DNA from: Ruminococcus sp. | GTDB taxonomy: Bacteria > Bacillota > Clostridia > Oscillospirales > Ruminococcaceae | Assembly (NCBI GenBank): GCA_017624895.1 | Contig: JAGAMB010000005.1 | Location: forward strand, 1 to 64,000 | Reading direction: 5' to 3' | DNA: 64,000 bases | Shown: positions 16,549 to 24,170 of the stretch, in pieces | How the letters are laid out: each line of letters begins with the position of its first letter | How positions within the stretch are numbered: the first letter of the stretch is position 1 | Program-made: the position numbers and the translations under genes | Notes under the pieces: generated by a model | The model's database searches: none | What the model saw: only the letters and a program-made list of their open reading frames with translations | What the model was told of the DNA's origin: nothing

Positions 16549-16552
16549 GGAG

Positions 16553-16587
16553 ATACCGCATGGGAGAAATCCTGTGCGGTATTTTTT
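16553..16587 (+). terminator. Rho-independent terminator
   Basis: ATACCGCA and TGCGGTAT form an 8-bp stem with a T6 tail, directly after the HTH gene. Confidence 0.85.
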
Positions 16588-16936
16588 GCAAAAATGTCGA
16601 AGCATGTAAAAAGTGGTTCGTTTTTTGTCTTTCCCAGCGGTAATATATTAGAGGGAACTTTTCCCAGTCAATACAGTTTCAATGTCAACATAAATGTCGC
16701 AAACAACAAAAATATATGTCTCCATATTTTATACCTTTTTGAAAAATACGGACATAGAATATATGTAAGCATTACGCACCGCAGATTTTTCTGTGGTGCG
16801 TATTTATTTTCCCCAACACAGCCGACACAAATTATTCGGTCGAGGTGATGTGCATTTTTATTTTTGCTGTTGGCTGTGTGGGGGTTATTATTGAGTAAAG
16901 GTTCAAATCAAGAAAACAAAAAAGGAGCGTGATAAA
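16588..16936 (+). other. Leader region of the helicase gene with two hairpins
   Basis: About 350 bases without a credible gene. ACGCACCGCAGA / TCTGTGGTGCGT (16773-16800) is a strong hairpin followed by a T-rich stretch, probably a terminator. CCCCAACACAGCCGACA / TGTTGGCTGTGTGGGG (16811-16884) forms a long imperfect stem around TGATGTGCAT. The second is placed to regulate the helicase gene. Confidence 0.5.
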
Positions 16937-17995
16937 ATGCAAAAGAAACTACAAACGAATACCGCAGAGGAAATACTCTCAACGGTATACAAACCAATTG
17001 AATATTTCATCGACGGACTTCTTGCACAAGGACTATATATCCTTGCAGGTTCACAAAAGGTTGGTAAATCGTGGCTTGCACTTGATATATGTCATAGTAT
17101 TGCAACAGGATGTGATGTTCTGAAACGAAAAACTGTTCAGGGAACATCTCTGTATCTGTGTCTTGAAGATAACTATGTACGCATACAGGACAGACTATTC
17201 AGTATATCAGCTGAGCCGACAGAGAATATGCACTTTGCTGTAATGGCTGATACAATCGGAAATGGTCTTGAAAATCAGATTGAGGATTTCTATAATAATC
17301 ATTCCGATTTGAAAGTTATTATCATTGACACATTGCAAAAGGTGCGTAACGAAACAGAGTCAGGCTATGGTAGGGACTACAAAGAGATGTCAATGCTGAA
17401 AGTTCTTGCAGATAAACTTCGCATTGCAGTAGTGCTTATTCATCATACACGAAAATGTAAAGACAGCGATCCGTTTAATATGATTTCAGGAAGTACTGGT
17501 ATCAGTGGTTGTGCTGACGGCAGTATGGTACTCGTTGAAACATTTCGTGGAAGCAGAAAAGGTACGCTTTATTGTGTCGGACGTGATATCGGTAATGCTG
17601 AAATAGCAGTTGAGTTTGACGAAGCTGTTATGAAATGGATTGTATCAGATGAACCGCCACCAAGGAAAAGTCACGACAATATTTTTCTCTCTGCGGTTTA
17701 TCTGTTCATCAGAGAGCGTTTCCATTTCGTTGGTACAGCAACAGAGCTGATTGATGAATTAAAATCAATTACCGATGAAGAATTCTTTCCGAACAGAGTC
17801 ACAAGAGATTTAGTTCAGAACGGATATGAACTTAGTAAGTACGGAATTGAATTTCAGTACAAGCGAACTCACGCAGGAAGAATTATTTACCTTGATTATT
17901 ATTCAGAGCGTGACGGTAGTGACGGTAAAAACGATGATAAAGTTACCGTCACGCAAAGATGTATTGAAACGTCACAAACGTCTATACAGCGTTGA
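16937..17995 (+). CDS. RepA-like AAA/RecA-fold helicase of the mobile element
   Basis: 352 residues, RBS AAAGGAG. Walker A is LAGSQKVGKSW (about 36-46), Walker B is VIIIDTLQKV (about 117-126), and VVLIHHTRK (about 170) resembles the DnaB/RepA sensor loop. The C-terminal 90 residues may form a winged helix. This is the RSF1010 RepA-type/AAA_25 family found in plasmids and integrative elements, where it unwinds the origin or supports element replication. Repeats over its 3' end and downstream resemble iterons. It lacks a fused primase. Confidence 0.8.
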   Translation: MQKKLQTNTAEEILSTVYKPIEYFIDGLLAQGLYILAGSQKVGKSWLALDICHSIATGCDVLKRKTVQGTSLYLCLEDNYVRIQDRLFSISAEPTENMHFAVMADTIGNGLENQIEDFYNNHSDLKVIIIDTLQKVRNETESGYGRDYKEMSMLKVLADKLRIAVVLIHHTRKCKDSDPFNMISGSTGISGCADGSMVLVETFRGSRKGTLYCVGRDIGNAEIAVEFDEAVMKWIVSDEPPPRKSHDNIFLSAVYLFIRERFHFVGTATELIDELKSITDEEFFPNRVTRDLVQNGYELSKYGIEFQYKRTHAGRIIYLDYYSERDGSDGKNDDKVTVTQRCIETSQTSIQR

Positions 17996-18058
17996 TTGTA
18001 GTGCGTGTCGGTAGAAATTGAGTGTAAAGTTACCGTCACGGAATGAAGTTACTGTCAC
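17910..18058. repeat. Iteron-like 9-bp repeats
   Basis: GTGACGGTA occurs in tandem at 17910-17918 and 17919-17927. The reverse complement TACCGTCAC is at 17944-17952 and 18031-18039. Variants are GTGTCGGTA at 18005-18013 and TACTGTCAC at 18050-18058. The cluster covers the end of the helicase gene and the bases after it. This could be an origin or an operator. Confidence 0.55.
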
Positions 18059-18530
18059 GCACAATTCAGCCGAAATTTGCCCTACTATTTTCAATGGGGC
18101 AGTTACCCCACAAAATCAATTGAGGGCGAAATAAGCCCCATATTTGCAGAGTGTGAGCGCATTAAAAGCGGAGATAAAAAGGATATTAATTCCGCTGAAA
18201 ACATGGGGTGTATGGGTTCTCCTTTTGGAGAGCAAGCATAGCGTGTGGCTATCCGCCCACGCACAATACGGGAGAACCCGAACCCCTTTGCGGCGAGCCG
18301 CCGCTCCCGATTGTGCCTCCATAAAGTTTTTATGGACAAGGCGTTATTCTGTCGGCACGCTGAAAATAATGATAAACGAAAAGAAATAAATCGGTGCGTA
18401 ACGAATCGGTTTGTAGTGAATGTATTTTTGACTTGTAGTTCAAAAGTACAATTATATAAATATTCTCCCAATATATTATTGTAAGCGAAAGCTTATGAAA
18501 TAAAAAATCAAAGAACGGAGTGATCTAAAA
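18059..18530. other. Gene-free GC-rich region, possible mobilisation origin
   Basis: Several overlapping open frames exist on both strands, but none has an RBS or recognisable product. The GC-rich core (about 18200-18330) has paired blocks such as GGGTTCTCC / GGGAGAACCC and GGCGAGCCGCC. The sequence style recalls oriT-proximal regions of Tn1549-like clostridial elements; that comparison is from memory and no relaxase gene is present. Confidence 0.35.
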
Positions 18531-18671
18531 ATGTTCAAATGCGAATCAACTTATGATGTGAACAGGAGAGTGATATATTGGCAAAGAAAATTGAAGTTCC
18601 TAAAATCAATCGGGTTATCGTTCAGTACAATGGCAATGAAAAAGCATTTGATTTCTTTATGGAGTCCATGA
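18531..18671 (+). CDS. Possible 46-residue leader ORF overlapping the next gene
   Basis: ATG 18531 is preceded by AACGGAGTGATCT. The frame (starting MFKCESTYDVNRR) runs to TGA at 18669-18671 and overlaps the 60-codon gene at 18578 in another frame. It may be a coupling leader or a chance frame; the AT-rich base pattern does not decide. Confidence 0.25.
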   Translation: MFKCESTYDVNRRVIYWQRKLKFLKSIGLSFSTMAMKKHLISLWSP

Positions 18672-18760
18672 TTAATGAGTTTTTGGATTCATGTAGTATC
18701 GCCCAAGCTGAACAAGATGATTTTATTGATAACGTAGAAAATTCTGAAAAATCGTCTTAA
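18578..18760 (+). CDS. Small conserved-looking protein before the recombinase
   Basis: 60 residues, TTG start at 18578 with AGGAG nine bases upstream (MAKKIEVPKINRVIVQYNGN). Acidic C terminus, no membrane helix, predicted mostly helical. Proteins of this size often precede large serine recombinases in clostridial elements and may act as excision factors or regulators, but no family motif is recognised. It is followed by an imperfect hairpin and then the recombinase gene. Confidence 0.6.
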   Translation: MAKKIEVPKINRVIVQYNGNEKAFDFFMESMINEFLDSCSIAQAEQDDFIDNVENSEKSS

Positions 18761-18772
18761 ACGCTGGACTTG

Positions 18773-18826
18773 CAGGTCGTTATGTGGTAGTGTCTGTTGT
18801 AGCACAGGCACACCATAACGTACCTG
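18773..18826 (+). promoter_or_regulatory. Long imperfect hairpin before the recombinase gene
   Basis: CAGGTCGTTATGTGGTAGTG pairs imperfectly with CACACCATAACGTACCTG around a short loop, 15 bases upstream of AAAGGAGG. It could be a recombinase-binding site, an attenuator or an RNA regulatory element. Confidence 0.45.
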
Positions 18827-18851
18827 TCGAATTAAAGGAGGCTGATAAAAT

Positions 18852-20444
18852 ATGAGAGCTTGGTTATACTACAGACTTTCCCGTGACGAAGATCAGGAAA
18901 TGAATAGTCTGCATAATCAAAGGCAGATACTTGTAGATTATGCAGAGCAGCATGGATATGAAATTGTAGGTGAAAGCTTCGATGATAACGTCACAGGAAT
19001 GACATTTGCCCGTGAGGGAATCGGTAAAATTGAAGATGCTGTTGAAGCTGGATTGGTTGATACCATACTTGTTAAAGACCTGTCAAGACTTGGCAGACAT
19101 CGAACACAGACGGCATTATTCATTGATTACCTCAGCGAAAATAATGTAAACGTAATATCTGTTACAGAGGGAATAAACTCGGCTGATGAAAATGATGATT
19201 TAATCATCGGCTTCAAACAGATTGTAAATGACCTTTATGCTAAAGACATCAGCAAGAAAGTCCGTGCAGGTGTTCGTCAGAAGCAAAAGGACAAAGGACT
19301 TGTAGAAACATTACCGCTCGGATATTACAAAGATAAAAATCTGAATAAGGTTATGATTGATGAAGAAGCTGCCGAGATTGTTCGTGAGGTATTCAGTCTG
19401 TATGTACAAGGCTATGGACTTACTACCATAGCCAAGATGATGAATGCAAAGGGAATTAAATCTCCCGAATACTATCAGCGACGCAGGCTTGCAGATTGGA
19501 AACCTGAAATATCAAAAAAATATTTATGGGTACAGACATCTGTAAAGCGAATACTGACGAATGAATTGTACATCGGAGTTATGGTAAATCACAAGACAGT
19601 AACAAATAAAATCAGAAAGACAAAGACACAAGTTCCGAAAGATGAACAATATCGACATGAGAATTTCTGCGAACCGATTATAGAAGAAAGCGTATGGAAT
19701 CAGGCACAGTTCCTGTTATCACAGAGAGCCGTAATAAAGCCACGTTCTAAGAACGGAAACAAGCTTCACAGATATACAGGGATAATCAAGTGTGCTGACT
19801 GTGGTTCAAGTATGATTGCGAGGAAAAGAAATTGGAGAGGTAATGAATATACGGAATACACCTGCAACAGCTGTCACAGGTATGGAAAACAGTACTGTAC
19901 TCCGCATACAATAAGAGAAAGCCAACTTGATGAACTTGTGGTGGATGAGATACGACAGCTTCATGAGTATATACTCTCGGAAAGCGAAAAGTATGATAAA
20001 ATAGTTCGTGACTGGAATCAGAAGAAACCGCTTTATGATAAGCAAATTGAAAGCCACGAAAATTCAATAAACGGATTAACCAAGCAAATTGAGGAGCTGA
20101 TAATAGAGAGGATATCAGACCGTGAACACGCTGAAATTTACAACAGGATGATCGCTGAACGAGAATCCCAAATTGAAGAACAGCGCAACAAAATCAATGA
20201 ATGTCGAGAATACGACAAGGTCAGCAAGCAGAAGCACAAGGATTACAAAGAAGCTTCACAGGTTATTCAAGGGATAATTGATGAAGGAATCATAAGCGAC
20301 ACACACCTCCGAATGCTTGTAAATCAAGTTCAGATTCATCAGAACAAAGATAAATCCCTCGACATTAAATTCAGAATGAATGGAAACTGGAATGGTGGTG
20401 TGGCGGTTTATGTTGAGCCTGAAAATGAAGTAATAACTTGCTGA
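18852..20444 (+). CDS. Large serine recombinase (TnpX/integrase type)
   Basis: 530 residues, RBS AAAGGAGG. The resolvase domain is at about 1-150 with the catalytic Ser in YYRLSRDED (residue 10) and the LVKDLSRLGRHRTQ motif. The recombinase domain follows (about 160-290; LPLGYYKDKN). The zinc ribbon is CADCGSSM with CNSCHRYGKQYC (about 315-355). A coiled-coil lies at about 385-470, then a C-terminal cap. This is the architecture of Tn4451 TnpX and phage serine integrases, which cut with a 2-bp overlap and integrate by Ser-DNA links. Its 3' end lies beside the tRNA-Leu gene, and two decayed copies of this junction exist upstream. Confidence 0.95.
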   Translation: MRAWLYYRLSRDEDQEMNSLHNQRQILVDYAEQHGYEIVGESFDDNVTGMTFAREGIGKIEDAVEAGLVDTILVKDLSRLGRHRTQTALFIDYLSENNVNVISVTEGINSADENDDLIIGFKQIVNDLYAKDISKKVRAGVRQKQKDKGLVETLPLGYYKDKNLNKVMIDEEAAEIVREVFSLYVQGYGLTTIAKMMNAKGIKSPEYYQRRRLADWKPEISKKYLWVQTSVKRILTNELYIGVMVNHKTVTNKIRKTKTQVPKDEQYRHENFCEPIIEESVWNQAQFLLSQRAVIKPRSKNGNKLHRYTGIIKCADCGSSMIARKRNWRGNEYTEYTCNSCHRYGKQYCTPHTIRESQLDELVVDEIRQLHEYILSESEKYDKIVRDWNQKKPLYDKQIESHENSINGLTKQIEELIIERISDREHAEIYNRMIAERESQIEEQRNKINECREYDKVSKQKHKDYKEASQVIQGIIDEGIISDTHLRMLVNQVQIHQNKDKSLDIKFRMNGNWNGGVAVYVEPENEVITC

Positions 20445-20456
20445 TAGCTATATGTG

Positions 20457-20495
20457 AAAAGGCTTCCCGATTTATTCGAGAAGCCTTGATTCTTT
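20457..20495 (+). terminator. Terminator of the recombinase gene
   Basis: AAGGCTTC and GAAGCCTT form an 8-bp stem followed by GATTCTTT. It also prevents collision with the opposing tRNA transcript and is preserved in both decayed copies. Confidence 0.75.
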
Positions 20496-20496
20496 A

Positions 20497-20583
20497 TGGT
20501 GCGGATAACAGGAGTTGAACCTGCACCGGGTTGCCCCGACTGGCACCTGAAGCCAGCGCGTCTGCCTATTCCGCCATATCCGC
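20497..20583 (-). tRNA. tRNA-Leu (anticodon CAG)
   Basis: 87 bases with encoded CCA. The acceptor stem GCGGATA / TATCCGC pairs fully, the D arm, long variable arm (GTCGGGGCAACCCGGT region) and T arm (GGTTCAACTCC) are present, and the anticodon loop TTCAGGT gives CAG. The class II shape confirms Leu. It decodes CUG. It is the only complete copy here; the recombinase terminator lies just beyond its CCA end. Its 3' half was probably supplied by the integrated element. Confidence 0.95.
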
Positions 20584-20905
20584 TTATTTTTTGAATCCGT
20601 AATTTTTACTCGGTCGGACTCTTTACCGAGGTGGATTTCATAAGAAATTGTTCCACTCAACTGTTGTGATGATGACGAAATGAATAAATTCAATAGCGTG
20701 ACGCTACCCGAAGCCAGCGCGTCTGCCTATTCCGCCATATCCGCTTATTTTTTGAATCCGTATTTTTACTCGGTTGGACTCTTTCACCGAGGTGGATTTT
20801 TAAAAAAATTGTTCCACTCAACTGCTGAAATGATGACGAAATGAATAAATTCAATAGCGTAACGCTACCTGAAGCCAGCGCGTCTGCCTATTCCGCCATA
20901 TCCGC
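20550..20905 (-). repeat. Tandem 161-bp units each containing a tRNA-Leu 5' half
   Basis: The 5' half of the tRNA (GCGGATATGGCGGAATAGGC to the anticodon loop) occurs at 20550-20583 (within the intact gene), 20711-20744 and 20872-20905, with a period of 161 bp. The spacers are about 90 percent identical and contain CTCGGT/ACCGAG and TAGCGTNACGCTA hairpins. Each extra half stops in the anticodon loop, the same break point as the displaced 3' half at 7323. Confidence 0.85.
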
Positions 20906-20918
20906 ATACTGCTTTAAT

Positions 20919-20947
20919 ATTATATCATATTTTTTCTGATTTGTCAA
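20919..20947 (-). promoter_or_regulatory. Sigma-A promoter of the tRNA-Leu locus
   Basis: On the minus strand TTGACA (20947-20942), a 17-bp spacer and TATAAT (20924-20919) are perfect consensus. It lies just upstream of the outermost tRNA 5' half, so the original gene started there. The intact tRNA is now about 320 bases downstream of it. Confidence 0.85.
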
Positions 20948-20987
20948 TAGTTATATGCATATATTTATATCTTTTTACTCAATCATA

Positions 20988-21020
20988 CAAATAAAACAGG
21001 CGGCAATTTGCCGCCTGTCT
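20988..21020 (-). terminator. Terminator after the acidic-protein gene
   Basis: ACAGGCGGCAA and TTGCCGCCTGT form a strong stem followed on the minus strand by TTTATTTG. Confidence 0.9.
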
Positions 21021-21030
21021 GCTGATATTA

Positions 21031-21519
21031 TCAGTCTTTCTTCTCGTCTTCAACTGCCTCTGCAACATCCTCAAAATCCTCAATTGTGAGATCGTCACAA
21101 TCAAACTCAAGAAGCTCATCGCAGTTAGGGCAATTGATAGAGCCTTCCTCGATCATACCCTCATCAATGAGAATTGTATCTCCGCAAGAGGGACAAGTAA
21201 TCTCATAAAGCTCATCATCCTCATCGAAATCATAATCCTCGTCATCATCATCGTCAAAGCAGTCGTCGCAATCGTCGAAGTCGTATTCCTCATCGTCCTC
21301 GTCGTAGATATCATCCTCAACCTGACCAAGGTCCTGATCAAGAATATCGCAAAGCTCTGTAAGCTCGTCTACCTGTGACTGAAGATCCTCCACATAAGCA
21401 ACCAGCTCATTCATAACGTCTGCCATCTGAACAAGAGCTTTGCCCTCCTTAGTGGAATTGTCGATGTCAAGACCGTCAAGCAGTCCCTGTAAATATGACA
21501 TTTTCTCAGTAAGCTTCAT
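21031..21519 (-). CDS. Acidic zinc-ribbon protein, CD1247 N-terminal domain type
   Basis: 162 residues. The N-terminal helical domain (about 1-65; MSYLQGLLDGLDIDN) resembles the domain NCBI names after C. difficile CD1247. The middle (about 70-105) is almost pure Asp/Glu with a few Tyr. A zinc ribbon follows (CPSCGDTI and CPNCDELLEF). RBS GGGGGAG lies upstream. It is conserved next to efp in clostridia as far as I recall. Function is unknown; the acidic stretch could bind basic proteins or metal. Confidence 0.7.
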   Translation of the reverse strand: MKLTEKMSYLQGLLDGLDIDNSTKEGKALVQMADVMNELVAYVEDLQSQVDELTELCDILDQDLGQVEDDIYDEDDEEYDFDDCDDCFDDDDDEDYDFDEDDELYEITCPSCGDTILIDEGMIEEGSINCPNCDELLEFDCDDLTIEDFEDVAEAVEDEKKD

Positions 21520-21597
21520 AACAAGCTCCCCCTTTCGTTATATCAGAATTATTATCAGCACAACGGCAGATAATATACCGCCTGTGCTATAAGTCAA

Positions 21598-22155
21598 TTA
21601 TGCTCTTGACATATACTCGCCTGTACGAGTATCAACCTGAATCTTCTCACCCTCATCAATAAAGAGTGGAACCTTGATCTCAGCGCCTGTTTCAAGAGTA
21701 GCAGGCTTTGTAGCATTTGTAGCTGTATCGCCCTTAAAGCCGGGATCTGTCTGTGTTACAACAAGCTCAACAAAGTTGGGTGGCTCAACACCGAAAACAT
21801 TGCCCTTGTAAGAAAGAATCTTACAAATCATTTCTTCCTTAACAAACTTGAAGTTGTCGCCAAGTACAGAAGCGCTGATAGGGAGCTGCTCATATGTTTC
21901 CATATCCATGAAGTAATAGAGATCTCCGTCATTGTAGCTGTACTGCATATCCTTTCTCTCAACGAAAGCTGTAGGGAACTTAGCTGTGGGGTTGAAAGAA
22001 GTTTCAACAACTGAACCTGTAATAACATTCTTGTACTTTGTACGTACAAAAGCGGCACCCTTTCCGGGTTTTACGTGCTGGAACTCAACAACCTGTACAA
22101 CCTGTCCGTCAAGTTCAAAAGTTACGCCGTTTCTGAAATCGCCTGCTGAAATCAT
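21598..22155 (-). CDS. efp: Translation elongation factor P
   Basis: 185 residues from ATG 22155 (GGAGGT upstream), the usual EF-P length. Three beta-barrel domains are expected. Domain I carries [19 protein letters not shown] with the Lys that enters the ribosome P site; domain III ends TGEYMSRA. Known: EF-P rescues ribosomes stalled at polyproline. No epmA/epmB homologue is in view, so the modification state of the Lys is unknown. It is downstream of the peptidase gene, separated by about 110 bases. Confidence 0.97.
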   Translation of the reverse strand: MISAGDFRNGVTFELDGQVVQVVEFQHVKPGKGAAFVRTKYKNVITGSVVETSFNPTAKFPTAFVERKDMQYSYNDGDLYYFMDMETYEQLPISASVLGDNFKFVKEEMICKILSYKGNVFGVEPPNFVELVVTQTDPGFKGDTATNATKPATLETGAEIKVPLFIDEGEKIQVDTRTGEYMSRA

Positions 22156-22264
22156 AAAAAAATACCTCCGAATTTTAATTGATAATAAATGATTTCCAAA
22201 ATCAACATTAATATGTACTATTATACCATATTTCCGTGTATTTTGCAATACTTTACGCAAATTA

Positions 22265-23332
22265 TTATAAAGATATTATATTTTTTGCACTTTTTGTCAG
22301 ATTTATACATCCATTTTCAGTCAAAATGACAAAATCTTCTATTCTGACACCGAATTTTCCTGCTATATATATTCCGGGTTCTATGGTAATTACCGCGCCT
22401 TTTTCCAGCGGTTTATCATATCGTGGAGCTGCATTCGGCATCTCATGTATCTCCAGACCAACGCCATGACCGAGTGAATGGCCGAAATATTCACCATAAC
22501 CTTCATCACATATATGCCGCCTTGCCACAGCATCAAGCTCCGCCCCTGTGATGCCTGCCCTTGCCGCAGCAATAGCTTTTTCCTGTGCAGCAAGGACTAT
22601 ATTATATATCTTTACCATTTCTTCATCAGGCTCACCAACACAGACAGTTCTCGTCATATCGCTGTGGTAGCCGTTGTATACTGCACCGAAGTCCATGAGA
22701 ACAAACTCGCCGTTTTTAACTCTTTTATCTGAGGGGACGCCGTGGGGCATTGAGGTGTTCTCCCCCGCCAGAGCAATCGTATCGAAAGATATACCCTCCG
22801 CACCCTTTGCAAGCATAAGCCTGTCAAGCTCAAGGGCAATTTCACGTTCCGAAACTCCCTCCTTGATAAAACCAAGGATATCCTCAAAAGCAGACTCAGC
22901 AATTTCCTGTGCCTTTTGAATATACCCCAGTTCCTCCTCGTCCTTTACAGAACGAAGCTTGTTTATGGCATTGCTCAACGCATCAGTTTCAATGATCTCA
23001 ACGCATTTAAGATGTTTTTTCATCGTATTAAGGCGGCTGACAGTCACATCCATAGCCTCAATAGCAAGATTTTTCACACCCTCCTGACGAAGCAGCCCTG
23101 AGATTTCCTTATAAAGCTCCTTTGTTTCCAGAACCTCAGCAGTTTTCACCGTTTCCCTTGCCTTTTCTATATAGCGGAAATCAATGAGCAGATAGGCTTT
23201 ATTTCTGAACGCAAGAACAGTACCTGCGGAAGATTTCATCCCTGTGAAATATCGTCTGTTAACGTCCGAGGTAATGAGAACACTCTCCACGCTTTCAGGA
23301 AGCAGCCCGAAAAGCTTTTCAAATCTGTTCAT
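22265..23332 (-). CDS. Xaa-Pro aminopeptidase, M24B family
   Basis: 355 residues. The N-terminal creatinase-like domain (about 1-125) is followed by the pita-bread catalytic domain. Metal ligands are visible: Asp in [19 protein letters not shown] (two), His in [11 protein letters not shown], Glu in ITIEPGIY and Glu in GVRIEDF. Known: removes N-terminal residues before Pro or cleaves X-Pro dipeptides in the cytosol with two Mn or Co ions. It follows aroQ by one base and precedes efp, a common clostridial arrangement. Confidence 0.93.
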   Translation of the reverse strand: MNRFEKLFGLLPESVESVLITSDVNRRYFTGMKSSAGTVLAFRNKAYLLIDFRYIEKARETVKTAEVLETKELYKEISGLLRQEGVKNLAIEAMDVTVSRLNTMKKHLKCVEIIETDALSNAINKLRSVKDEEELGYIQKAQEIAESAFEDILGFIKEGVSEREIALELDRLMLAKGAEGISFDTIALAGENTSMPHGVPSDKRVKNGEFVLMDFGAVYNGYHSDMTRTVCVGEPDEEMVKIYNIVLAAQEKAIAAARAGITGAELDAVARRHICDEGYGEYFGHSLGHGVGLEIHEMPNAAPRYDKPLEKGAVITIEPGIYIAGKFGVRIEDFVILTENGCINLTKSAKNIISL

Positions 23333-23333
23333 A

Positions 23334-23765
23334 TCAAAGCTCCGCCATCGCCTGAACAGCGAGGTAATAGCTCATAAATCCAAGACCGCAGATGCTTCCT
23401 CTGCAAACAGGCGCAATTACCGAATTTGCACGGAACTCCTCTCTTGCGTCAATATTGCTTATATGAACCTCGATAACAGGAATTTTTATAGCCGCTATAG
23501 CATCGCGGATAGCATAGCTGTAATGAGTATATGCACCTGCATTTATAATAACCCCGTCAAAGGCTGTACGTGCCATATGGAGCTTGTCAATGATAGCTCC
23601 CTCGTGATTTGACTGGAATATTTCACATTCAAGCCCCTGTTCCTTAGCGCGGTCGATTATATTGTTGTTAAGCACATCAATTCCTGCGCTGCCGTAAACA
23701 CCCGGCTCACGTTCACCCAACAGATTAAGGTTCGGGCCATGTATAACTAAAATTTTCTTTACCAT
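23334..23765 (-). CDS. aroQ: 3-dehydroquinate dehydratase, type II
   Basis: 143 residues, full length. IHGPNLNLLGEREPGVYGSA at the start has the active-site Asn and lid Arg/Tyr; INAGAYTHYSYAIRDA has substrate-binding Asn and Ser; VEVHISNIDAREEFR carries the catalytic His. It converts 3-dehydroquinate to 3-dehydroshikimate in the shikimate pathway. RBS AAGGAG. The start of a three-gene set with the peptidase and efp. Confidence 0.96.
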   Translation of the reverse strand: MVKKILVIHGPNLNLLGEREPGVYGSAGIDVLNNNIIDRAKEQGLECEIFQSNHEGAIIDKLHMARTAFDGVIINAGAYTHYSYAIRDAIAAIKIPVIEVHISNIDAREEFRANSVIAPVCRGSICGLGFMSYYLAVQAMAEL

Positions 23766-23782
23766 ATTCTTCTCCTTAAATG

Positions 23783-23810
23783 AAAAAGCGGACGATGATC
23801 GCCCGCTTTA
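23783..23810 (-). terminator. Terminator of rpsU
   Basis: AAAGCGGGCGATCATCGTCCGCTTTTTC on the minus strand is a stem-loop with a T run, between rpsU and aroQ. Confidence 0.85.
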
Positions 23811-23828
23811 ATTTCATATGCTGTAAGA

Positions 23829-24002
23829 TTAATACTTACGCTTACGAGCTGCCTCAGACTTCTTCTTACGCTTTACAGAAGGCTTCTCATAATGCTCTCT
23901 CTTACGTACTTCAGCGATAACGCCGTCCTTAGCACAGGATCTCTTAAATCTCTTAAGAGCTGTGTCCAGAGACTCGTTCTTGCCAACACGAACTTCTGCC
24001 AT
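23829..24002 (-). CDS. rpsU: 30S ribosomal protein S21
   Basis: 57 residues, basic: starts [20 protein letters not shown], continues with [19 protein letters not shown] and ends AARKRKY. Length and sequence match bacterial S21 fully. RBS GGGAGGG lies upstream. S21 binds the 30S platform near the anti-Shine-Dalgarno and supports initiation. It stands alone between two terminator-like regions. Confidence 0.96.
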   Translation of the reverse strand: MAEVRVGKNESLDTALKRFKRSCAKDGVIAEVRKREHYEKPSVKRKKKSEAARKRKY

Positions 24003-24170
24003 TTATCTTTTCCCTCCCTTGTTCAGAGGTTGCCCACAGGAAACCCCGGAGCTATATGCCAATCATCCTTTCGGATGTTAGTCAACATTACCTCATTCAT
24101 ACGAATATAACATTATTTTACCACAAATTAGCACTTATGTCAAGCATTTTTTGTGGATTTGTAAATTTCG

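Larger units (their letters stand above)
7324..20550. mobile_element. Integrated element at tRNA-Leu(CAG) with serine recombinase and exporter cargo
   Basis: The proposed limits are the two direct repeats of the tRNA 3' half (7270-7323 and 20497-20550). The recombinase lies at the right end next to the restored tRNA. Contents in order are an ABC exporter, two secreted proteins, two sigma/anti-sigma pairs, a sigma-like HTH protein, a RepA-like helicase with iteron-like repeats and a small ORF. No relaxase or coupling protein is visible, so it is either mobilised in trans or not conjugative. The left limit assumes that the 7270 repeat is its partner site. Confidence 0.6.

Noticed and set aside
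18103..18484. Overlapping frames on both strands in the GC-rich block
   Set aside because: Open only because of GC-rich composition; none has an RBS or a recognisable product.
20497..20905. Group I intron in tRNA-Leu
   Set aside because: The 5' halves are followed by a spacer and another 5' half, not by a 3' half, and the spacer is far too short for an intron core.
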